Below, one piece after another: positions 1-8,284 of a stretch of DNA of 64,000 nt. The notes under the pieces were generated by a model that worked only from the letters and a program-made list of their open reading frames with translations, did not search any database and was not told the origin of the DNA. Where the stretch lies: assembly GCF_001905905.1 (NCBI RefSeq), contig NZ_LIVT01000005.1, positions 124,001-188,000 on the forward strand. The letters are read 5' to 3'. This DNA is from Streptomyces sp. CB02366. GTDB taxonomy: Bacteria; Actinomycetota; Actinomycetes; Streptomycetales; Streptomycetaceae. The number at the start of each line of letters is the position of its first letter. Position 1 is the stretch's first letter. The translations under genes and the position numbers were made by a program.

Positions 1-1
1 C

Positions 2-91
2 TACCGCTCCCTGGAGGGCACGTTCCTGGGCGGCTGCGTCTTCTCGGGCCGGGCGGCGGGCCGGGCGGCGGCGGAGGCCGTGGCCTCGTAG
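2..91 (+). CDS. C-terminal end of an FAD-dependent oxidoreductase (partial)
   Basis: Only the last 29 codons lie in the window. The frame opening at base 2 ends at TAG 89-91 and reads YRSLEGTFLGGCVFSGRAAG followed by an Ala/Arg-rich helix. A Gly-rich turn followed by SGRxAGRAAA is the usual last element of fumarate-reductase or ketosteroid-dehydrogenase type flavoproteins, where it closes the FAD-binding site. The substrate cannot be told from this tail. A chance open frame in GC-rich DNA is possible, but the match to the family C-terminus argues against it. Confidence 0.6.
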   Translation, partial: YRSLEGTFLGGCVFSGRAAGRAAAEAVAS

Positions 92-308
92 CCCCGAGCA
101 CCGGCGGGCGGGCCGTTCCAGCCCTTCGCGGGCCCCGGCGACCGGGCCTCCGGCCCCCGCTTCTCCCGAGCGGAGGGCCCGGCTCCGGCCCCGGGCCGAG
201 CCCTGCGGAGGCCGAGGGGCGGAGGCCCGGGGGCGGCCCCGGCAACCCCCGGCCGAGGGCCCGCCCCCGCCTCCGGACACCCTGCCTCCGGGCGCCCCAG
301 CCCCCGGG
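92..308. other. Intergenic, very GC-rich, no gene seen
   Basis: This stretch lies between the convergent ends of the FAD enzyme fragment and the ASCH gene. It is dominated by runs of G and C. I see no convincing codon pattern, RNA gene or clean hairpin in it. The long minus-strand frame crossing it translates into low-complexity Gly/Arg/Ala sequence and looks like a composition artefact. Confidence 0.5.
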
Positions 309-734
309 TCACACCATCCGCTCGACCACCCGGAACCGCTCCGCGACGATCAGCGTCCCGTCGTCCACCGTGAACGACGGATCCCCCAGAGCCTCCCGCA
401 TCTCCTCGCCGTGCCAGAACCGTTCGTGCCCCGCCCGCCACTCGGCCACCGAGGCGTACCCCTCGCCCTCGTCCAGCACGTGCCGCAGGTCCACGGCCCC
501 CAGCGGCAGCACCCGTACCTCCGTCACCTCGACCACCGCGACCTCCCGCCCGTCCGAGTCGATGAGCGCGGAGCGTTCGCCGACCGGCGGCAACTCCTCC
601 TGCTCCGCCTCGTATTCGCACAGCAGCCCGGTGGTGGACACCTTCTCGCCCGCGAGCACCGCTGCCACCAGCCGGTCCCGCAGCGGTCCGGGAAAGGCGA
701 GGAGGAAGGGCTTCAGGGGTTCGCGTGGCTCCAT
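309..734 (-). CDS. ASCH domain protein
   Basis: A 141-residue soluble protein starting at the ATG on 734 (MEPREPLKPF). It has the layout of ASCH domains, a beta-barrel fold related to PUA that is thought to bind RNA or nucleotides: an N-terminal G-x-K-x-x-TTGL element (GEKVSTTGLL, residues 29-38), a central strand pair (IDSDGREVAVVEVTEVRVLPL) and a C-terminal W-x-x-x-HExFW-like stretch (WRAGHERFW). The ligand is unknown. The frame is open far upstream, but the extra sequence is low complexity, so the start after the permissive region is preferred. The gene stands alone. Confidence 0.75.
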   Translation of the reverse strand: MEPREPLKPFLLAFPGPLRDRLVAAVLAGEKVSTTGLLCEYEAEQEELPPVGERSALIDSDGREVAVVEVTEVRVLPLGAVDLRHVLDEGEGYASVAEWRAGHERFWHGEEMREALGDPSFTVDDGTLIVAERFRVVERMV

Positions 735-840
735 GCGACCAGTGTGGCATCCGCGGGAACCCCGGTCCGGGCGCCGACGAGTGCCGCCCCGCCCCCCTCC
801 ACCCGCTGTGCCGCCGTCCTCGGCGGTTCGACCGGAATCA

Positions 841-871
841 GCCAACTGACTTACCCATATGAGCAGTTGGC
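841..871. promoter_or_regulatory. Inverted repeat GCCAACTG-N15-CAGTTGGC
   Basis: Perfect 8-base arms at 841-848 and 864-871 flank an AT-richer core containing CATATG. The site lies in the gap between the divergently read ASCH gene and the hypothetical gene starting at 960. It could be an operator for a dimeric regulator. Evidence is sequence symmetry only. Confidence 0.35.
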
Positions 872-959
872 GTCCAACGCCCCTTGACGCGAAGCGCGGC
901 CTCCCGCTTTGCTGTGCGCGATCGTCCGCTCGCACACCGCATCGAAAGAAGCCCGCGGC

Positions 960-1940
960 ATGCCCCCGCCTCCGCCGCCCCCGCCCCCTCTGGGCCGTTC
1001 CCGACGCCGGGGCAGCCGCTCGGAACACGTCTTCGACCCGGCTCTCGACGACGACGAACTCATCGCCGTACGCGGCCGGTTCGCCCGGGGCAGATGGTCC
1101 GAGGCCCGCACCCTGCTGGTGGGCACCGGACGGGACTGGGACCGCCGCGCCCACCGCCTGCTCGCCCTCGCCGAGATCGCGTCCGCCGTGGACTGGGCGG
1201 GCGACTGGCTGCTCGTCGAACCCGAGAGCGCCGACGCGGCCGTCCTCCTCGGCTGCGCCCGGGTGGCCCGTGCGCTGCGGCCCGGGGCCGGGCCGCGCGA
1301 CGCCGCCCGCGCCCGCGAGGCGTGTCTGGCCGCCGCCCGCCTCACCCCCGACGACCCCACCCCCTGGCTCGCGCTGCTCCTCCTGGACCGGGGGCGCGAC
1401 GACGGCGCGGACGAGACCGGCCGGCTCTTCGAGGAGGTGCGCTCCCGCCACCCGGACCACCATCACGCCCACCACGTGATGGCGGCTCTGCTGGCCGAGA
1501 GCAGCCCCGAGAGCGGCCACGACCCGCTCCACGAGGTCTACGACTTCGCCTCCTGGGCCGCCGAACTGGCCCCGGCCGACTCCCCGTTGGCCGTCCTCCC
1601 CGTCATCGCCCACGCCGAGCGCTACCGCGTCCTGGTCGCGGCGGGCATCGAACCCGCCGACCCGGCGGCCTCCGACCACTGGTCCGGACGCCGCGCCCGC
1701 CAGGTGACGAAGGCCGCCTTCGACTGGTGGCTGGAGTGGGAACGCGACGACCACCCCCGCCACCGCGTCGACCTGAACTTCCTGGCGCACGCCAAGGTCT
1801 GCGAGGGCCGGCCCGCCGAGGCCGCCGCCCTCTTCCACCGCATCGGCGCGCACGCCACCGCCGCGCCCTGGTCGTACGCCGGAGGGGAACCCCACGCGGC
1901 GTTCACCGCCGCGCGCGCCTACGCCCTCGGCGCCCCCTGA
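960..1940 (+). CDS. Conserved hypothetical protein, TPR-like helical
   Basis: A 326-residue soluble protein. It starts at the ATG on 960 with a run of prolines (MPPPPPPPPP), then Arg-rich sequence, then an all-helical body. Repeating Ala/Leu-rich segments such as GRFARGRWSEARTLL, RRAHRLLALAEIAS and AREACLAAARLTPDDPTPW have the spacing of tetratricopeptide-like helices and suggest a protein-binding scaffold. A His-rich patch (HPDHHHAHHV) sits near the middle. There is no signal peptide or catalytic motif. I do not recognise a characterised family. An upstream in-frame ATG at 909 is less likely because the extra residues look non-conserved. Confidence 0.7.
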   Translation: MPPPPPPPPPLGRSRRRGSRSEHVFDPALDDDELIAVRGRFARGRWSEARTLLVGTGRDWDRRAHRLLALAEIASAVDWAGDWLLVEPESADAAVLLGCARVARALRPGAGPRDAARAREACLAAARLTPDDPTPWLALLLLDRGRDDGADETGRLFEEVRSRHPDHHHAHHVMAALLAESSPESGHDPLHEVYDFASWAAELAPADSPLAVLPVIAHAERYRVLVAAGIEPADPAASDHWSGRRARQVTKAAFDWWLEWERDDHPRHRVDLNFLAHAKVCEGRPAEAAALFHRIGAHATAAPWSYAGGEPHAAFTAARAYALGAP

Positions 1941-2071
1941 GGGGCGGCGTCCCTTGGAGCACGCCGCCCCTGAGACGCCTCCTCCTGAGACGCTCCTGGG
2001 ACAGGGCGCCCGCGCAGCACGAAGAGCACCACCCCACCGGCTCCACCCCGAAGGAAGGAACCCCACCCGTC

Positions 2072-3643
2072 ATGTCGACCGGCAGTTCGTTTTCCAGCGA
2101 GACCGACACCACCGGGAGCGCGGCCGGCGCCGGAGGGATCAACACCTACAAGGGCGAGGAGCGCGCCCTGCGCGCCGACCGGCTCGGCACCCCCGGCCTC
2201 CTGCTCTCGGTGGTCGCCGCCAGCGCGCCCCTGATGGTCGTCGCGGGAGTGATGCCCACGGTCTTCGGCGTGATGGGCATCGTCGGCCAGCCGCTGCTCT
2301 ACCTCATCCTGGGCGCCGTCCTGATGCTCTTCGGCGTCGGTTACGCGGAGATGAGCCGGCACGTCCACAACGCCGGCGCGTTCTACGCCTACATCGCCCG
2401 CGGGCTCGGCCCGACCGCCGGCGCCGGGGCCTCGCTCGTGGCGCTGGTGGCGTACAGCGCGATGCAGGTCGGCATCTACGGCATCCTCGGCTTCGAGGTC
2501 TCCGGCATCTTCGCCGCCTACCTCGGCATCGAGCTCGCGTGGTGGATCCCGGCCCTGGCCTCGGCGGCGGTCGTCGGCGCCCTGGGCTGGCTGAAGATCG
2601 ACCTCAACGCCAAGGTGCTCGGCGTCCTCCTGGTCATCGAGTGCGCCCTCGTCGTGATCTTCGACATCGCCGCCGTCAGCAAGCCGGGCCCCGAGGGCCT
2701 GTCGCTGCACGCCTTCGACCCCGAGACGCTCGCCGGCGCCGGACTCGGCACCGCGCTCTGCTTCTGCGTCGCCGCGTTCGTCGGCTTCGAACAGGCCCCG
2801 GTGTACGCCGAGGAGACCAGCCGCCCGCAGGTCGTGGTCTCCCGGGTGATGTTCCTCGCCGTCGGCTACGCCGCACTGTTCCTGGCGATCAGCTCCTGGG
2901 CCCTCACCGTGGCCGCCGGACCCGGCTCCATCGCCGACACCTCCCTCAAGGAGGGCCCCGGCATGCTGTTCGGCCTCACCGAGGAGCGGCTCGGCTCCAC
3001 CTTCACCGACGTGCTGCACGTCCTCTTCGTCACCGGGATGTTCGCGGCGCTCCTGAGCTTCCACAACGTGGTCGCCCGCTACGCGTTCGCGATGGGCCGC
3101 GAGGGCCTGCTGCCCGCCCGCTTCGGCCGTACCAACCGGGTGAGCGGCGCCCCCGGCACCGGTTCGCTGCTCCAGAGCGCGGTCTCGGTGGTGGTCGTCC
3201 TGGCGTTCGCGTTCACCGACGACAACCCGGTCGGCGACCCCACCGCCCCCGTCCTGCGGCTGTTCACCTGGATGGGCAACGTCGGCGCGCTCGGCGTCAT
3301 CCTGCTGATGGCCGCCGCCTCCTTCGCCGTCATCGCCTTCTTCGTCAAGCGCGGCGCGGGCCGCGCCCAGGCCCCCCGCCTGGTCGCCTCCGCCCTCGCC
3401 GGACTGGCGCTGCTGTCGATCGCGGTCCTCACCGTCCGCGACTTCGGCGCCCTCGTCGGCTCGGGCCCCGGCTCGGCCCTCACCTGGCTGCTGCCCGGTG
3501 TGATCGTCCTCGCCCTCCTCGGCGGCCTGGCGTACGGGGCGGTACTGCGCTCGGTCCGGCCCGGGGTGCACGCCCGGATCGGCCTCGGCAACGAGGCGTT
3601 CCGGCTGGAGAAGGCCGCCGGGAGCGGGACCGCCCGCCGCTGA
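2072..3643 (+). CDS. APC-family amino acid permease
   Basis: A 523-residue integral membrane protein with about 12 hydrophobic segments, starting at ATG 2072 behind a GAAGGAAGG ribosome site. It has the signatures of the amino acid-polyamine-organocation superfamily: an unwound first helix (SVVAASAPLMVVAG), conserved GAFYAYIARGLGP in the second and third helices, and GFEQAPVYAEETSRP before helix 7. It should import an amino acid or amine by proton symport. The substrate is not deducible. It stands alone and converges on gntP across a shared terminator. The preceding gene ends 131 bases upstream. Confidence 0.88.
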   Translation: MSTGSSFSSETDTTGSAAGAGGINTYKGEERALRADRLGTPGLLLSVVAASAPLMVVAGVMPTVFGVMGIVGQPLLYLILGAVLMLFGVGYAEMSRHVHNAGAFYAYIARGLGPTAGAGASLVALVAYSAMQVGIYGILGFEVSGIFAAYLGIELAWWIPALASAAVVGALGWLKIDLNAKVLGVLLVIECALVVIFDIAAVSKPGPEGLSLHAFDPETLAGAGLGTALCFCVAAFVGFEQAPVYAEETSRPQVVVSRVMFLAVGYAALFLAISSWALTVAAGPGSIADTSLKEGPGMLFGLTEERLGSTFTDVLHVLFVTGMFAALLSFHNVVARYAFAMGREGLLPARFGRTNRVSGAPGTGSLLQSAVSVVVVLAFAFTDDNPVGDPTAPVLRLFTWMGNVGALGVILLMAAASFAVIAFFVKRGAGRAQAPRLVASALAGLALLSIAVLTVRDFGALVGSGPGSALTWLLPGVIVLALLGGLAYGAVLRSVRPGVHARIGLGNEAFRLEKAAGSGTARR

Positions 3644-3658
3644 GCCTCCGTACGCACG

Positions 3659-3700
3659 CGTACGCGCCCGCCCCGGACGGTTCCGGGACGGGCGCGTACG
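3659..3700. terminator. Bidirectional terminator hairpin
   Basis: Two 19-base arms (3659-3677 and 3682-3700) pair with one mismatch around a 4-base loop. The hairpin sits between the convergent permease and gntP genes, so it can end both transcripts. Confidence 0.75.
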
Positions 3701-3717
3701 TACGCGGTACGGGGCCG

Positions 3718-5115
3718 CTACAGCAGCAGCGACAGCAGCAGGATGAACGCCATCGCCACCACGGAGATGATCGTCTCCATCACGGACCAGGTCTTCACCG
3801 TCTGGCCGACGTTCATGCCGAAGTACTCCTTCACCAGCCAGAACCCGGCGTCGTTGACGTGGCTGAAGAAGAGCGAACCGGCGCCGACCGCCAGCACCAG
3901 CAGCGCCGCGTGCGAGGTCGACATGTCGGCGGCCAGCGGGGCGACCAGACCGGCGGCCGAGATCGTGGCGACCGTGGCCGAGCCGGTGGCGAGGCGGATC
4001 GCGACGGCGATCAGCCAACCGAGCAGCAGGGCGGGGATCGACCAGTTCTCGGAGAAGTCCAGGATCATCCGGCCCACACCGGCGTCGATGAGCGTCTGCT
4101 TGAAGCCGCCGCCCGCCCCGACGATGAGCAGGATCCCGGCGATCGGGGCGAGGGACTTCTCCACCGTGCCGGCCAGCCGGTCCTTGGTGAACCCGGCGGC
4201 CCGGCCGAGCGTGAACATCCCGACCAGGACGGCCGCGAGCAGGGCGATCAGCGGCGAACCGATGACCATGGTGACCTTCTGGAGGCCGTTCTCCGGGTTG
4301 TCGACCACGATCTCGACGAGCGCGTTCAGCAGCATCAGGACGACCGGCAGCAGGATGGTCGCCAGGGTCGCGCCGAAGCTCGGGCGGCGGTCCAGCTCCT
4401 CCGAGGGCCGCTGCGGGATCATGTTCTCCGGCGGCTTGATGTCCACCCAGCGCGCGGCGTAGCGGGAGAAGACCGGACCGGCGATGATCACCGTCGGTAT
4501 GGCGACCAGCACGCCGAGCGCCAGCGTCACGCCCAGGTTGGCGTCCAGGGCGTCGATCGCGACCAGCGGGCCGGGGTGCGGCGGGATCAGCCCGTGCATC
4601 ACCGAGAGCCCGGCCAGCGCGGGGATGCCGATCCGCATCAGGGAGTAGTTGCCGCGCTTGGCGACCAGCAGCACGACCGGGATCATCAGCACGATCCCGA
4701 CCTCGAAGAACAGCGGCAGCCCGATGATCGAGGCGATCAGGACCATCGCCCAGGGCATCGCCCGGCCGCTCGCCTTCGCCAGGATGGTGTCGACGACCTG
4801 GTCGGCGCCGCCGGAGTCCGCGAGCAGCTTGCCGAGGATCGCGCCGAGCGCGATCAGGACGCCCACGCCCGACACGGTGGAGCCGAGGCCCGAGGTGAAG
4901 CTGAGGATCGTGTCCGCCGGGGCCGCGCCCGCGAAGGAGCCGAGCGCCAGCGAACCGATGGTCAGCGCCAGGAAGGCGTGCATCTTGAGCTTGGTGATGA
5001 GGAGAACGATGACGGCGATGCCCGCCAGGACGGCGATGCCCAACTGAGCGTTGCCTGCCGAGGTGATCGGTTCGGCGGCGTCCGCTGCCAGCATCTCGAC
5101 GCTGAGACTGGTCAC
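3718..5115 (-). CDS. gntP: Gluconate permease, GntP family
   Basis: A 465-residue transporter with 12-13 hydrophobic segments. It should import gluconate by proton symport for phosphorylation by the adjacent kinase. GntP-family hallmarks include GSTVSGVGVLIALGAILGKL, the GLPLFFEVGIVLMIPV segment, SVMHGLIPPHPGPL and the C-terminal SHVNDAGFWLVKEYF. The GTG start at 5115 is chosen because AAGGA lies 7 bases upstream. It follows gntK by only 11 bases on the same strand, so the two form an operon. The divergent GntR regulator next to gntK is the likely controller. Confidence 0.9.
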   Translation of the reverse strand: MTSLSVEMLAADAAEPITSAGNAQLGIAVLAGIAVIVLLITKLKMHAFLALTIGSLALGSFAGAAPADTILSFTSGLGSTVSGVGVLIALGAILGKLLADSGGADQVVDTILAKASGRAMPWAMVLIASIIGLPLFFEVGIVLMIPVVLLVAKRGNYSLMRIGIPALAGLSVMHGLIPPHPGPLVAIDALDANLGVTLALGVLVAIPTVIIAGPVFSRYAARWVDIKPPENMIPQRPSEELDRRPSFGATLATILLPVVLMLLNALVEIVVDNPENGLQKVTMVIGSPLIALLAAVLVGMFTLGRAAGFTKDRLAGTVEKSLAPIAGILLIVGAGGGFKQTLIDAGVGRMILDFSENWSIPALLLGWLIAVAIRLATGSATVATISAAGLVAPLAADMSTSHAALLVLAVGAGSLFFSHVNDAGFWLVKEYFGMNVGQTVKTWSVMETIISVVAMAFILLLSLLL

Positions 5116-5126
5116 GGTGAAGGTCC

Positions 5127-5681
5127 TTAACTGTCGAGCCGGCGCAGTGCCGCGACGGCTCGCTGGGTGATTTCCGTAGGGGTGCCGGACACGTCGACGC
5201 TCACCCCGGCCTCGTCGGCCTGGAGCGGCTGGAGCGTCGCGAACTGCGAGTCGAGCAGCGCGGGGGGCATGAAGTGGCCCTTGCGATCCGCCATCCGCTC
5301 CTCGATAAGCGCCCGGTCGCCGGTCAGGTGCAGGAAGACGGCGTCGGGCGCCCCCTCCCGCAGCCGGTCCCGGTAGACCCGCTTGAGCGCGGAGCTGGAG
5401 ACGACCCCGCCGAGCCCGGCACGCCCGTGCGCCCATGCGCCGATGGCGTCCAGCCAGGGCCACCGGTCGTCGTCGTCCAGGGGGGTGCCGGCCGACATCT
5501 TGGCGATGTTCGCCGGGGGATGGAAGTCATCGCCCTCGGCGTACGGAACGCCGAGTTCGGCGGCGAGCAGGGGGCCGATCGTGGTCTTGCCGGTTCCTGC
5601 TACGCCCATCACCACGACGACGTGGGGGGTGCTCGTGGGGGGTGCGGTCTTCATGGGGTGTCTCGCTGTCTTCTTCGACAT
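5127..5681 (-). CDS. gntK: Gluconokinase
   Basis: A 184-residue cytoplasmic kinase that phosphorylates gluconate to 6-phosphogluconate, feeding the pentose phosphate pathway. It has a P-loop, GVAGTGKTT at about residues 26-34, and the substrate-binding EGDDFHPPANIAKM segment typical of the shikimate-kinase-like gluconokinases. CSALKR-type chemistry is seen as VVSSSALKRVYRDRLR. Length is normal for the family. It is the first gene of the gntK-gntP operon. A shorter start at an internal Met (MKTAPP) is possible, since the first nine residues are not needed for the fold. Confidence 0.92.
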   Translation of the reverse strand: MSKKTARHPMKTAPPTSTPHVVVVMGVAGTGKTTIGPLLAAELGVPYAEGDDFHPPANIAKMSAGTPLDDDDRWPWLDAIGAWAHGRAGLGGVVSSSALKRVYRDRLREGAPDAVFLHLTGDRALIEERMADRKGHFMPPALLDSQFATLQPLQADEAGVSVDVSGTPTEITQRAVAALRRLDS

Positions 5682-5701
5682 CGGTCCGTCGCGCTACTGA
5701 A

Positions 5702-5749
5702 ACCTATTAGGTACGACTTATTCAAGAGTCTGTGACGTAAACGTCGTAC
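5702..5749. promoter_or_regulatory. Candidate GntR operators between gntK and gntR
   Basis: Two symmetric elements lie in the divergent gap. The first is the 11-base palindrome ACCTATTAGGT (5702-5712). The second is a perfect inverted repeat GTACGAC (5711-5717) with GTCGTAC (5743-5749). The local sequence is much AT-richer than its surroundings. The position suits a regulator that represses both its own gene and gntKP. Confidence 0.5.
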
Positions 5750-5785
5750 TTATTGTTCCCGAGGGGCACCCCTTAGGCTTGACCC

Positions 5786-6487
5786 ATGACCACACAGAGC
5801 CAGGGGCTGCATACGCATGTGCTGGACACCCTGGGTCTGGAGATCTCCTCCGGCCAGTGCCCGCCCGGCAGCGTGCTGCGCACCGACGAGCTGGCCCAGC
5901 GCTTCGACGTCTCCCGTACGGTCGTCCGGGAAGTGGTCCGGGTCCTGGAGTCGATGCACCTGGTCGAGTCGCGCCGCCGCGTCGGCGTGACCGTCCGCCC
6001 CACCGACGCCTGGAACGTGTACGACCCCCAGGTCATCCGCTGGCGCCTCGCCGGCGCCGACCGCCCCCGCCAGCTCCGCTCCCTCACCGTGCTGCGCTCC
6101 GCCGTCGAACCGGTCGCCGCCTCCCTCGCCGCCCGCCACGCCACCGCCGAGCAGTGCGCCGAGCTGACCGAGCGCGCCCTCGGCATGGTCGCCACCTCGC
6201 GGGGCCAGCAGCTGGAGGGCTACCTCGAACACGACATCGCCTTCCACCGGATCGTCCTCAACGCCTCCGGCAACGAGATGTTCGCCCGGCTCGGGGACGT
6301 CGTCGCCGAGGTCCTGGCGGGCCGCACCCACCACCAGGTGATGTTCGAGGACCCCGACCCGGCCGCCGTCACCCTGCACGTACGGTTGGCCGAAGCGGTC
6401 CGCGAGGGGGACGCGGAGGCCGCCGAGCGGATCACCAAGGAGATCGCGGTGGGCGCCCTGCACGAACTGGACGTGCTCGCTCCGTAG
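5786..6487 (+). CDS. gntR: GntR-family regulator (FadR/FCD type) of gluconate genes
   Basis: A 233-residue DNA-binding protein. Residues 1-75 form a winged helix with the GntR signature (PGSVLRTDELAQRFDVSRTVVREVVRVLESMHLV). The C-terminal part is an all-helical FCD ligand domain with metal/ligand histidines in HDIAFHRIVLNASGN and a terminal H near AVGALHELDVL. FCD-type regulators are usually released from DNA by a sugar acid. It is divergent from gntK-gntP with AT-rich palindromes between, so a gluconate-responsive repressor is the simplest reading. Confidence 0.85.
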   Translation: MTTQSQGLHTHVLDTLGLEISSGQCPPGSVLRTDELAQRFDVSRTVVREVVRVLESMHLVESRRRVGVTVRPTDAWNVYDPQVIRWRLAGADRPRQLRSLTVLRSAVEPVAASLAARHATAEQCAELTERALGMVATSRGQQLEGYLEHDIAFHRIVLNASGNEMFARLGDVVAEVLAGRTHHQVMFEDPDPAAVTLHVRLAEAVREGDAEAAERITKEIAVGALHELDVLAP

Positions 6488-6557
6488 CGGGCGCCCCGAG
6501 GCGTACGGTGGTCCGCGATCGATCTTCGCGAAGCGCGGGAACAGGGAGAACAGGGTT

Positions 6558-7643
6558 ATGGCACAGCAGGTGCAAGCGGTCATCGCACCGGGCAAGGACG
6601 AGCCGGTCAGGGTCGAGACGATCGTGATCCCGGACCCCGGCCCCGGCGAGGCCGTCGTGAAGATCCAGGCGTGCGGCGTCTGCCACACCGACCTGCACTA
6701 CAAGCAGGGCGGCATCAACGACGAGTTCCCCTTCCTCCTCGGCCACGAGGCGGCGGGCGTCGTGGAATCGGTCGGCGAGGGCGTCACCGACGTCGCCCCC
6801 GGCGACTTCGTCATCCTCAACTGGCGTGCCGTGTGCGGCCAGTGCCGCGCCTGCCTGCGCGGCCGCCCCTGGTACTGCTTCGACACCCACAACGCCGGGC
6901 AGAGGATGACCCTGCTGGACGGCACGGAGCTGTCGCCCGCCCTCGGCATCGGCGCGTTCGCGGAGAAGACCCTCGTGGCCTCCGGCCAGTGCACCAAGGT
7001 CGACCCCGAGGTCGCCCCGGAGGTCGCCGGGCTGCTGGGCTGCGGCGTCATGGCGGGCATCGGCGCCGCCATCAACACCGGCCAGGTCGGCCGCGGGGAC
7101 TCCGTCGCCGTCATCGGCTGCGGCGGCGTCGGCGACGCGGCGATCGCCGGAGCCCGGCTGGCCGGCGCGGCGAAGATCATCGCGGTCGACATCGACGACC
7201 GCAAGCTGGAGACGGCGAAGAAGATGGGCGCCACCCACACCGTCAACTCCCGCTCCACCGACCCCGTCGAGGCGATCCGCGCCCTCACCGACGGCAACGG
7301 CGCCGACGTGGTCATCGAGGCCGTCGGCCGCCCCGAGACCTACCAGCAGGCCTTCTACGCCCGCGACCTGGCCGGCACGGTCGTCCTCGTCGGCGTCCCC
7401 ACCCCGGACATGAAGCTCGAACTGCCGCTCCTGGACGTCTTCGGACGCGGCGGCTCCCTCAAGTCCTCCTGGTACGGCGACTGCCTGCCCTCGCGCGACT
7501 TCCCGATGCTCGTCGACCTGCACCAGCAGGGCCGCCTCGACCTCGCCGCCTTCGTCACCGAGACCATCGGCATCGGGGACGTCGAGCAGGCGTTCGCCCG
7601 GATGCACGACGGCGACGTCCTGCGCTCGGTGGTGGTCTTCTGA
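6558..7643 (+). CDS. mscR: S-(hydroxymethyl)mycothiol dehydrogenase
   Basis: A 361-residue zinc-dependent medium-chain dehydrogenase. It oxidises the formaldehyde-mycothiol adduct (and S-nitrosomycothiol) with NAD. Catalytic zinc ligands are in CGVCHTD (residues 39-45) and GHEAAG. Structural zinc is held by CGQCRACLRGRPWYC. The Rossmann motif is VIGCGGVGDAA with an acidic ADIDD-like strand end (VDIDDRK) for NAD. Its sequence resembles the class III mycothiol enzymes more than plain alcohol dehydrogenases. It overlaps the next gene by one base (TGATG), so the two are translationally coupled. A general aryl alcohol dehydrogenase is the main alternative. Confidence 0.82.
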   Translation: MAQQVQAVIAPGKDEPVRVETIVIPDPGPGEAVVKIQACGVCHTDLHYKQGGINDEFPFLLGHEAAGVVESVGEGVTDVAPGDFVILNWRAVCGQCRACLRGRPWYCFDTHNAGQRMTLLDGTELSPALGIGAFAEKTLVASGQCTKVDPEVAPEVAGLLGCGVMAGIGAAINTGQVGRGDSVAVIGCGGVGDAAIAGARLAGAAKIIAVDIDDRKLETAKKMGATHTVNSRSTDPVEAIRALTDGNGADVVIEAVGRPETYQQAFYARDLAGTVVLVGVPTPDMKLELPLLDVFGRGGSLKSSWYGDCLPSRDFPMLVDLHQQGRLDLAAFVTETIGIGDVEQAFARMHDGDVLRSVVVF

Positions 7644-8272
7644 TGGCCGCCCGCATCGACCACCTGGTCACCTCCGGCACCTTCGCCCTCGACGGCGGCG
7701 AGTGGGACGTCGACAACAACGTCTGGATCGTCGGCGACGACAGCGAGGCGATCGTCATCGACGCCGCCCACGACGCCGCCGCCATCGAGACCGCCCTCGG
7801 CGGCCGAACCCTGCGCGCCATCGTCTGCACCCACGCGCACAACGACCACATCGACGCCGCGCCCGCCCTCGCGGAGGCCACCGGCGCCCCGGTCCTGCTC
7901 CACCCGGACGACCTGCCGCTCTGGCTGGCGACCCACCCGGAGCGCACTCCGGACGGCACGCTCACCGACGGGCAGGAGCTGACCGTGGCGGGCACCACGC
8001 TCACGGTCCTGCACACCCCGGGCCACGCCCCCGGCGCGGTCTGCCTGTACGCCCCCGAGCTGGGAACCGTCTTCACCGGCGACACCCTCTTCCAGGGCGG
8101 CCCCGGCGCCACCGGCCGGTCGTTCTCGTCCTTCCCGACGATCATCGACTCGATCCGGGACCGCCTGCTCACGCTCCCGGGCGACACCGCCGTGCGCACC
8201 GGCCACGGCGACCCCACCACCATCGGCGCGGAGGCCCCGCAGCTCGACGAGTGGATCAGCCGCGGCCACTGA
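7643..8272 (+). CDS. Metallo-beta-lactamase fold hydrolase coupled to mscR
   Basis: A 209-residue hydrolase with the complete metallo-beta-lactamase metal set: THAHNDHID (H-x-H-x-DH), HTPGHAPG and GDTLFQGG, plus the last His in TGHGD. The fold and size match glyoxalase-II-like thioesterases. Its ATG overlaps the TGA of the mycothiol dehydrogenase, so the pair is made together. The natural inference is that it hydrolyses the S-formylmycothiol made by that enzyme, releasing formate and mycothiol, as FrmB-type esterases do in the glutathione pathway. The gene converges on the pseudouridine synthase with only 12 bases between stops. Confidence 0.82.
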   Translation: MAARIDHLVTSGTFALDGGEWDVDNNVWIVGDDSEAIVIDAAHDAAAIETALGGRTLRAIVCTHAHNDHIDAAPALAEATGAPVLLHPDDLPLWLATHPERTPDGTLTDGQELTVAGTTLTVLHTPGHAPGAVCLYAPELGTVFTGDTLFQGGPGATGRSFSSFPTIIDSIRDRLLTLPGDTAVRTGHGDPTTIGAEAPQLDEWISRGH

Positions 8273-8284
8273 GCGCCGCCCGCC

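Noticed and set aside
1..750. Long minus-strand frame of 249 codons across the first 750 bases
   Set aside because: Its translation is low-complexity Gly/Arg/Ala and it overlaps the well-supported ASCH gene on the same strand in another frame. It is a GC-bias artefact.
884..2071. Upstream extension of the APC permease frame for almost 1200 bases
   Set aside because: The extra sequence is Arg/Pro-rich with no domain and overlaps the TPR-like gene. The ATG at 2072 has a good ribosome site.
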